From contig CM059187.1 in assembly GCA_030323885.1 (NCBI GenBank), positions 83,536,027-83,600,026 of the forward strand: DNA of 64,000 bases, given 5' to 3'. Both the position numbers and the translations under genes were made by a program. This document shows positions 56,698 through 64,000 of the stretch, piece by piece. The notes beneath the pieces were generated by a model. That model searched no databases and had not been told where the DNA came from. It was given only the letters and a program-made list of their open reading frames with translations. Origin of the DNA: Branchipolynoe longqiensis. Lineage: Eukaryota; Annelida; Polychaeta; Phyllodocida; Polynoidae. Position 1 is the stretch's first letter. Every line of letters starts with the position of its first letter.

Positions 56698-57084
56698 TGC
56701 TAAAATACCTCAGGGAGTTTGATGCCCCTGCCTTGCAAAGCTGTAAACCACTGCCTTGTGGTACAAGTTCTGGTTCTTGATAGAATCAAAGGCTAAGGGA
56801 GCAAACCCTAACAGAAAAGAGTTAGGGCATTAAGGGCGGTGATGAATGGAACTCCCAACATCTCCCGACCATCCATGGCAGGTACAAATAGCCTGTCTTG
56901 AGATGTTCTTGCCGGTGTGATACCTCTATTTGCTCCCCGAGATAGTGCCACTAGTAACTTGCAAAAGCCAGCAGCATTTCAACACTTTGCAAGCAGCTTT
57001 TATAAAATGTACAACTGCACAAAGCAGCAGTTAAGTAATGAAAGCAGTCTTTGTCGCATTGCGACTGACAGCGTGATGATGATG
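56698..57084 (+). mobile_element. RTE-like LINE derivative lacking the reverse transcriptase
   Basis: Full 5' module (ACCTCAGGGAGTTTGATGCC) joined to the 3' module near 57020, ending in GATGATGATG. Confidence 0.85.
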
Positions 57085-57205
57085 CTTCCTAGCCAGGCGC
57101 TCATCATTATTAGGATAGGGCAAAGAGCAGTGGAATGAGGAAGATCAATTGTCTTCATTTGAAATTTCCCCTGCTTAAAGAACTAATGTACAACAACAAA
57201 ATCGG
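57085..57205 (+). mobile_element. Chimera of SINE-1 fragment and SINE-2 tail
   Basis: 57085-57122 is SINE-1 body (CTTCCTAGCCAGGCGCTCAT). 57123-57205 matches the 3' end of SINE-2 at 35992-36073 (AGCAGTGGAATGAGGAAGA). The direct adjacency to the RTE-like tail suggests template switching or nested insertion. Confidence 0.7.
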
Positions 57206-57518
57206 GGTTAGATCCAAGCTCAAGTTTGTTCAGTCATGTGGCCAACGTGACTGTCCAATCACCTACACGTGATGAGAATCACTTCAGCGAAGTCAAATGA
57301 TGGATACATTGTTAGCGAAGCATGGTAGAGCAGTGGAACGTGAGTAGGCTACTGGGACCAGGGTAGCTCGTTTTATTCTGAATCAGTCATGTGTGTGTCC
57401 ATGCGGGTCACATGTTCTGAGTACTGCTGGTTCTATACCCTAACAACCTATATATATGTGTGTATATATATATCCTAATAACGAGCACATTTATTTAGAC
57501 CATTGCTATTTATAGCAT

Positions 57519-57549
<31 letters not shown>

Positions 57550-57639
57550 GATATGTAGTTATATAAAAAATATATATCGATATATATAGATATATCTTGA
57601 TACATACAATTATAAATAGATATATGTATTTCGATATAT
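57206..57639. other. Unassigned stretch and TA-rich repeat
   Basis: A TA microsatellite at 57520-57610. No gene recognised. Confidence 0.4.
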
Positions 57640-57980
57640 TTCGATATGGATTAGATGACGGAAGGGACATGTGTTTCCCGCCTTCGCACTCTGTAGCATC
57701 CTCACTCGCTCACATGCCACCCGCCACCAGATTCTGCGCAGCCTGTGCAGCCTGCGCATCTCATCACGTCCCCGTTGGTGATGACTGCACCTGTGGTAGC
57801 CAGAATATAGCCGACCAGTGCCAGACAAGGGCGTCCAGCAAGGAGAGGGAGCACAGCATGGAGTGGCGATAGCATGGGGGCCTCCCTGAGCCTAGAGACG
57901 TTCATGGAGGAACAGCCACACGGAGAGAGTCCGACACAGAGAAGGAGCCGCATAAGAAGCTGGCCGCGGCTCAAGCACGG

Positions 57981-58508
57981 GTGCGTGGGCGCAATCTACA
58001 ATGCCAGCTGGACGAGATCGAGGCGGAGATGGGAGCCGTGAGTGCCACATACTGTGGTAGTGGAGCCATCCTCGACAAGAGCGTGACAGTTCGTTGCAGC
58101 CGCGACAACGGCGGTACAAGCCGCCGCAGCCGGGAGGACAAGCAAGGCAGCTCGAGGTCATGGGACTCAGCGGACTCAGTGCATTTGGAGGACGATGCAA
58201 TAGAGGCCTGGATGGCCTGGGATTCCAAACACTGCTCTCTCCAGAGGAGGAAGAGATCCTCCTGTCACTGCCACCGCAAGTCCTGTAGCAGCAGCAGCCG
58301 GTCGAGGAGTTCAAGCAGGAAAAAGTGCATCTGCTGTAAATACAGCCTTATGAACTTCTCTGACAAGGACCATGAAGGCATGTGCCTGCACGACATCATG
58401 CTTGCTAATTTGAAGTGGGCGGTAGCATCCAAAACCAGGACCACCGCGGGCAAGGATAATGAAGGCCTCGGCAGATTCCTACCAGAACAAGGCCTACCAG
58501 GGCTATGA
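57981..58508 (+). pseudogene. Gag-like ORF of the DIRS/Ngaro-like element
   Basis: The 175-codon frame has a helical N-terminal segment (LQCQLDEIEAEMGAVSATY), a serine/arginine-rich middle, and CICCKYSLMNFSDKDHEGMC, a Cys/His cluster. Position upstream of RNase H and recombinase suggests the first ORF of the element; there is no sequence-level proof of Gag function. A second Cys/His cluster (CEDHHHCRHCWNPVHRGPEC) lies downstream in another frame at about 58690-58750. Confidence 0.5.
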
Positions 58509-58844
58509 TAAAGACATCGACTGTATAGCTGTGAATAATGGGATGCGTGCCTTTCTGGGCAGTAATATGGACGTGTCCATGGAGCACCAGACATCAGCAA
58601 GGTCAGGGGCTCACCCGGCTAGGTGAAGGGTGGTCCGACGTAAAGGGCCGTGTGATGAATGGAACAGCGCCGGGGTTGCAGCAAGGGATCCAACTGTGAG
58701 GATCACCACCACTGCCGCCACTGCTGGAACCCGGTCCACCGGGGCCCAGAATGCAAGGACGGGGCTTGGGTGCCTTCAAGCCAGCTAGGCATTAGCAGCC
58801 AGCCTTGTACCATTACTGATTCATTTGCTAACGGCACCATGGCC

Positions 58845-59673
58845 CAGGCAGACTTTGTAGCGGCCTTACGGTTGCTGGGTTTATTTGTCAGTTTTAAAAT
58901 CTCATTTCCCCCAATAATGCGGGCAATTTTTAGGTATTTTGATTGACTCGAACAAAATGAACCTGAGCCTGCCTGATGATAAATTGCAGAAACTACTAAC
59001 CTGTATCCGTGGTTTTTACAACAGGAGGTATGCGACCCACATCAAAATTTACTAACTCTGTGACCCAGTTAGGTGCCCCTCCCACAAAATCCACCTAAAC
59101 CAGGACTTCAAAGCCGACCTTCATTGGTGGCTGAAGTTCACCTCAACTTTTAACGGCTCTGCTAACATCTGCCCTGCCATTCCCAGACCCTCAGCACATA
59201 CAGTGACGCAAGCCACTCTGGCTTCGCAGCATTCCATGTGGGGGGCTGGCTCACGGTGGGTTGGGGGGGCCCGTGCTGGTAAGCACCACAGGGACCAGCC
59301 GTTTGAGAACTGTTTTGACAGTAACAATGAACTTGCCCACATAAACTCCCTCGAGTTCTGGCCTATTATCTGCGCTGTGAACCGCTGGGCCCACAGCTGG
59401 CCTGACAGGAACATAGTAATGGTAACCGATAATACCAGTGTGATGCATGCGCTTACCTCTGGTAAATCAAAGAATGCGCAAATAATGAAATGGTTATACG
59501 AGATGTTTTGGTTAACAGTCAGGTTCAATTTTGACATCTCGTCAGTTCACATTAAAAGTAAAGATAACACCATATGTGACAGCCTCTCACGGCTGGATGA
59601 ACACAATGCGAAAGCACGCCTGGTAGAGGCGATAGGCCCGGGCCACATCTGCTGCAGCCATGTCTTTCATTAA
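58845..59673 (+). pseudogene. Reverse-transcriptase end and RNase H of the DIRS/Ngaro-like element
   Basis: After a frame change near 58915, FLGILIDSNKMNLSLPDDKL marks the end of a DIRS-type reverse transcriptase, followed by FKADLHWWLKF. RNase H landmarks follow: ELAHINSLEFWPIICAVNRW near 59325 (the Glu), NIVMVTDNTSVMHALTSGKS near 59410 (the Asp), and VHIKSKDNTICDSLSR near 59547. The segment before 59200 is in a different frame, and stops interrupt the connection region. Confidence 0.8.
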
Positions 59674-59781
59674 TACTCTTCCTTACAGACACCCATGCTT
59701 TCGAGAAGGACTGTGACACATTGATGGGCCAGCATCTAGCCAACAACCAGACTTTGCGTTAACTCTAGGCTAAGAAAATAC

Positions 59782-60675
59782 TTGATATTTTGTGAATCGT
59801 ACAACTCCCAGCCTGCCCCATGTGACTCTTGTCAGATCTGCTTATATATAACCTGGCTAGCCAAGTCTATGCGCTACACCTCTATTAGGTCGAACCTAAG
59901 CTCACTCAATCTCCACTTCAAATCATCCGGCAGCCTGGTGGTGGACTATGATGACTTTAATGTGTGCCATTGTCTGGCGGGTGTGCGCCGCTCCCTGGGT
60001 GACACCCCATGCCAGGTAGCGCCACTGCTCACAGCACAGCTATTGGCCTTGTTGTCCATGATGTCGGATGCACCAGGGCACACCTCCTTCCGGGCGGCCA
60101 TCTTGACGTCGTTCCGGGGCCTACTAAGGAAAGCCCACATTATCCAGTCTGATGCATCCCTTCTGTGGGAGGATTTCACTTTCCACCCCTAGGGCATGTC
60201 CCTGAGGATCAGGAAGTCAAAGACAATCCAGTTTGCTGAAAAGACACTAGACATCCCGACCCCCAGGATCTCTCACCCCCTGCTATGTGCAGTCCAGGCG
60301 GTGGAGCTCCACTTTGCCCAGCTCCCGGCTAAACCCCATGATCAGGCCTTATGCACACCTTCCCCCTCTGGGTCTTCAGCGTTGGAGTACCCACACTACT
60401 CGGCGGTACTCAAATGCCTATGCTGTCTTTCCAGTTTGAACCCGGACCTCTTCTCGAGCCATTCGCTCAGGAGTGGCGGGGCAACCTACCTACTGATGGC
60501 TGGAAGTTCCATACAGGAGATCAAGACCAGAGGTGACTGGGCGAGTGATTGCGTATAACTATACCTGCGGGTCCCCCTCCAGGACAGCACTGCTGACGAT
60601 TTCAGGGTAGCCAACCTATTAGCCTCGGTTGGCTCCCCTGCCAAGCCCTCGCTCGGCCTGCCTCCCTCATTCTAG
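59782..60675 (+). pseudogene. Tyrosine recombinase of the DIRS/Ngaro-like element, two stops
   Basis: One frame spans the whole domain with only two nonsense codons (60190-60192 and 60556-60558). An N-terminal SAM-like part (LYITWLAKSMRYTSIRSNLS) is followed by the first arginine region (FRAAILTSFRGLLRKAH near 60090), the box HSLRSGGATYLLMAG from 60460, RGDWASDCV, and a candidate nucleophile Tyr at 60562-60564 just after the second stop. The enzyme would integrate a circular DNA intermediate; this copy is inactive as read. The frame ends at 60673-60675. Confidence 0.87.
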
Positions 60676-60705
60676 GCAGTGTTTGACTTTTGATTTGCGT
60701 TCTTT

Positions 60706-60786
60706 GGGTCTTTTTATACCTCCAACTCATATCACACTACTTGTTCATATGTCTTTGCATCTTGTTATATATTATCTTCTATGTTA
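60706..60786 (+). repeat. Direct repeat, copy 1 of the DIRS/Ngaro-like element
   Basis: An 81-bp sequence starting GGGTCTTTTTATACCTCCAA, placed 30 bp after the recombinase stop. Its partner at 62580-62660 differs at two positions. This position is where split direct repeats of PAT/Ngaro-like elements have their internal copy. Confidence 0.9.
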
Positions 60787-62390
60787 TATTAGCTACTCCA
60801 AACAGGATGCCATCAGTCACTCAGCCAGGCTGCATGAAAGCTGGTAAGAGTTGGCCCAGAACTTCCATGTCTTTTGTGTGGCAGTGATTGGCGTGTTACA
60901 GTTACTAAAATTATCTAGGAATCGCAGAACAGAAGACAGCTTGAACCTCATTTTGAGACCAAACATGTTGAGATACATGTGATAGAAGTGAGAGAAAATT
61001 CAAAAGGAAAAGCTAAAGACAAGATTTCACACAGTGAGAAAGAAAAAACTTCCAGGTTAAACACCTGTCAAATTTAGGAGCAAGCTTTTTGCTATTAAAT
61101 CAGCATAACAAATAGTAAATTCATTCACGGCACTTGAATCAAGAAGCTGAAGAAGTGAGACCGATTTGGCAACTGGCAAGGTGAAAACACTATTTCAAAT
61201 GCTCCAAAGTGGTTGATGTTGCTGTAACTGATTCCTACTACATAATAATGTTCTGTCTGTGAGCAGTGACTGCTGTCTTTGTCATGTGGAGTGTGTTTTT
61301 TAAATTTTATTTTTTTATTGAGGTTGTATTTATACTGTCCATAGCTTGTAAGCCCGGGTACCCAGGCTTGTTTTCAATGCTGGCCAGCTGTAGTGTTGGT
61401 GTTGTCTCACCAAACAGTAGCTGCTGATAAGTTATTTGATTGCCTGCATTTCAGTAGCAGATAGATAGTTTGTTGGTATGGTTAGTAACCTAGGTTAGTT
61501 TGGTTTTTTTGGACCCTCTTGGCATTGTATTTTTGTTCTATTCTTATTACTATGTTAGTCGTTTTCTTAAGGTTCTATGTTCGTGTTTTGGGGTTTTCTT
61601 GGGAAGAGTTTTCCACTTTTTAATACTTCATTCTATACTAGCCTATTATATTTACATGTCCATAGGCTTGCACATAATAGGTGGTTGAGTTATGTTTGTT
61701 TGGATTTGATTTGATTTATATTGTTGTTGGACATGTTATCTGGCTTTTATATTTCCGGTGTTCCCACCCTGGGCTGTCCAGTTGGTGGGCCTTGACATAT
61801 CCCCTGCCCCCTTGTGGTGTAGTTCAGTTGGGGTTCCCAGTTTTTATTTTGCACAGATATTTTTTGTATGTTTTTAGGTCAGGAATTTGTCGTTCTTTCA
61901 CCGTTTTCGCATTCCATGCCTTAGCGGCCATTTCCAGTGTGCTCCTTTCATGGGCTTTGATCTGGCTTCTTATCTTCCTTAGTAGTGGTGCCTTGCTTGC
62001 TCTGGTGTCCCTTAGTGGTTGGGTTAGATGCTTAATGTCTTGGCTATATCCATATGCTAATGCTTTTAGGTGGATTATCCTTCTGTTTTCTAGTAGCTTG
62101 AAGACATTGTGAAGGCATATAACCGCATTTCATGTGTCATGAATGGTAGTTGGAACACAATTTTAGTGTTCAATTGTCTAAATCTTTAAAGTACATGCAG
62201 TTATAAGTTATAGATATAATTCTGCCGATTCTAGTGATACCAAATTTATCTCTATATCTTAAATAGAGGCTGAGATATGGCATTTTGAAATGTCCATGAA
62301 AATATTACTTTTATTCTTAGGTAGTAAATCTAACTGAAAGTGAAATGCAAATATACATTTCAAAAATCAGTTTGGAGTACCTAGGTATCT
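60787..62390. other. 3' non-coding region of the DIRS/Ngaro-like element or inserted DNA
   Basis: No recognised gene. A hydrophobic frame of 143 codons at 61681-62112 has no family I know. T-rich on the + strand at 61490-61900. It lies between the two direct repeats, but whether all of it belongs to the element is unclear. Confidence 0.35.
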
Positions 62391-62695
62391 ATATACTTAT
62401 CCCCACTAACGGAAGAATTATTGGATAGTGATAAGACCGTTATCATGTGCAATAAGATCTGGAGTGCCCCCCCCCACCCCAACCCATGGGGGTGGGGGGT
62501 CCCAGCATGCACCACTCACCTCCTGCGTGGAGCTTGACACCCGACTCGCTCGGAAGTTGTTTTTTAAATAAAGGAGTTGGGGTCTTTTTATACCTCCAAC
62601 TCATATCGCGCTACTTGTTCATATGTCTTTGCATCTTGTTATATATTATCTTCTATGTTACATATATACTTACCTCCACCGAGGGAAGAATTATT
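62391..62695. repeat. 32-bp direct repeat pair flanking the terminal segment
   Basis: ATATACTTATCCCCACTAAC (62391, continuing to GAAGAATTATT at 62422) and ATATACTTACCTCCACCGAG (62664 to 62695) match at 27 of 32 positions. They enclose the second 81-bp repeat. They are too long for ordinary target duplications. Confidence 0.75.
62580..62660 (+). repeat. Direct repeat, copy 2 of the DIRS/Ngaro-like element
   Basis: Second copy of the 81-bp repeat. It may mark the true 3' end of the element. Confidence 0.9.
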
Positions 62696-63185
62696 ATAGA
62701 TTCATTATCTACGTTTCTGATGCAATCACTCCATCCGCAACTACGTGGATATGTGGCTCCTTGCCTGATAGGTCAGTGCAAACTACGTATGACCAGTTTG
62801 TCTGAGAACAACTCACAGACAATATTGATATGTGACATTGCATTCAAGCAGCCTATTGGTACCACCATGACTTGTGTTCATTCACGCCAATATTTATTCA
62901 TCAAACTGGTGGAACTGCGTCTTAGTAACACACACTCCATCTAGAATGCTTGCTTGCACACCCAGCCTCCGATAAGGCTCATGAGACAGATGCATTGCTA
63001 ACCTGCTAACCCTGCCACCACTTACAGCTCCCATAATCCCTACAAACGAAATTCCAGAATACCTTACAATGTCGCGCAACAGTGGGAGGACTCAAACCGA
63101 CATGTCTGCCATTCTGGGGTGAATTTAATACACTTATGAAACTGCACTGTACGTTTGGGGTTTTTTCAAGGGATGTGAGGCAAAC
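62696..63185. other. Unassigned stretch
   Basis: No gene or family recognised. Confidence 0.3.
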
Positions 63186-63189
63186 AAAA

Positions 63190-63285
63190 TGGAACATAAT
63201 GCCTACGTCAGATTCGAACCCACGATTCTACCATTCTGGAGTGAGGCGTTCTAAGTATTAGGCTACAGTGGCTGGCTTCCTGATA
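63190..63285 (-). mobile_element. tRNA-derived SINE head, isolated
   Basis: On the minus strand: CCACTGTAGCCTAATACTTA for box A and GTGGGTTCGAATCTGACG for box B. No known body follows. A real tRNA gene is unlikely because the ends do not pair. Confidence 0.5.
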
Positions 63286-63523
63286 TGATGCCACTTATCT
63301 GCCTACACTCTTGCATATACATCTTGTGGCTCCCCCTGTGGAGGCCAGCATTATTACAAGTACAATTGTATATCAATATGAGCTCGGACGGTCAAATGTT
63401 AATATGCATATATCTGTGACACTCAGGATAATACGTGATCATGTAACTGATCTCGCTGATACCTGATTGACGCTGATTCACACCAGAGGTTGGATAGGTG
63501 TTGCTTCTCCCTATGTAAATACC

Positions 63524-63849
63524 GGGCGTTGTGGCAGAATCTGTAGAGCGTGCGCCTCGTGTGCAAAGGTCGGGAGTTTGGTTCCCGGTCGAGTCAAACC
63601 AATGACTTATCAAATGTACACCTGTCGCTACCTAGCCTGTCGTTTAGCATTAATACGATAGCGCAAGGATCGGTTTGCTTAGTGTCAGGATAATGTGACT
63701 GAGTGGGATATCGGGTCAGGGTACCAGTGGCATGATTCCCCATTGGGGCCGCGTTATAAAGTATCCATGAGTGTGCACCGTCACAAGTCGGTAGCTGTCC
63801 TGATATGACCTTAGATGTTGCCAAGACGCAAAACTCCAACAACCAACCA
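63524..63849 (+). mobile_element. SINE-1 copy, full length
   Basis: Head CCGGGCGTTGTGGCAGAATC, box B GGTTCCCGGTCGAGTC, complete body, end GCAAAACTCCAACAACCAAC. One of the best copies in the window. Confidence 0.93.
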
Positions 63850-64000
63850 ATCATCTGTATATCATGATTGCATTAGTATGCGCCCCACAGTCCCCCTACA
63901 TACTACTTATGACTTATGCTTTTCCCTGGGCACCAATCAAACAGCCGAGCGCTGGCCAATTGCCGCTATGGCCCGTGCGCATGCTCGGGACGCAGGCCCA

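Larger units (their letters stand above)
57640..62660 (+). mobile_element. DIRS/Ngaro-like retroelement 1
   Basis: In order: a Gag-like region with Cys/His clusters (57981-58830), a remnant of the end of the reverse transcriptase (58845-59150), RNase H (59160-59640), tyrosine recombinase (59780-60675), then a 3' non-coding region in which 60706-60786 is repeated at 62580-62660 (79 of 81 identical). A domain order of RT-RNase H-recombinase together with split direct repeats fits PAT/Ngaro-like DIRS elements. Most of the reverse-transcriptase core is deleted. The 5' boundary is uncertain. Confidence 0.82.

Noticed and set aside
61681..62112. Membrane protein gene
   Set aside because: The hydrophobic frame lies in T-rich DNA, which produces Phe/Leu-rich frames by composition; no homologous family is recognised. 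Kept only as an open question.
63190..63285. Functional tRNA gene on the minus strand
   Set aside because: Only the promoter boxes are preserved and the ends do not pair; it is more likely an orphan SINE head.

Overview
The window looks like non-coding, repeat-packed DNA from an animal nuclear genome. There is no operon structure, coding density is very low, and tRNA-derived SINEs, short inverted-repeat DNA elements (MITEs), decayed LINE, Ty3-type and tyrosine-recombinase retroelements and many minisatellites cover much of it. The 3' part of the SINE at 31.2 kb resembles a SINE domain I associate with molluscs, so a marine mollusc is my best guess; this is recall and was not tested by a search. 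I found no convincing host protein-coding exon and no stand-alone tRNA, rRNA or CRISPR locus.

Layout. 0-9 kb: a SINE, a MITE whose interior is a 10-bp repeat, a 2-kb array almost without G on the + strand, a 27-bp minisatellite, and two TTAA-ended MITEs placed head to head. 9-21 kb: a pogo-like MITE with long inverted repeats, 10-bp arrays, a 20-bp array of about 52 units with no visible length change, a CA-rich array, and a MITE split by a 525-bp insertion. 21.5-23.5 kb: a 5'-truncated LINE with a reverse transcriptase broken by two stop codons and a probable 19-bp target duplication. 24-31 kb: paired MITEs, SINEs, a GC-rich wreck of a DIRS/Ngaro-like retroelement (- strand, 27.4-29.2 kb) and a 45-bp array. 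31-48 kb: more SINEs, three MITEs sharing GTCACAC-type ends, short derivatives of an RTE-like LINE, a 28-bp minisatellite and an 11-bp CpG-rich array. 48-53 kb: an RTE-like reverse transcriptase fragment lying between two blocks of one 13-bp array, a Ty3/gypsy fragment, and a second RTE fragment with an 11-bp target duplication. 53.7-56.1 kb: a 10-bp and a 48-bp array. 57.6-62.7 kb: a second, better preserved DIRS/Ngaro-like element with RNase H, tyrosine recombinase and a 3' direct repeat. The window ends with a nearly complete SINE.

The elements are related in a few families. One SINE family has about 13 copies, the TTAA-ended MITE about 10, the GTCACA-ended MITE group at least five near-complete members, and the RTE-type LINE six pieces, four of which lack the reverse transcriptase but keep the same ends. 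The most notable general pattern is that several GTCACA-ended MITEs carry short tandem repeats inside, and that some kilobase-long arrays have extreme strand asymmetry, with G nearly absent from one strand.
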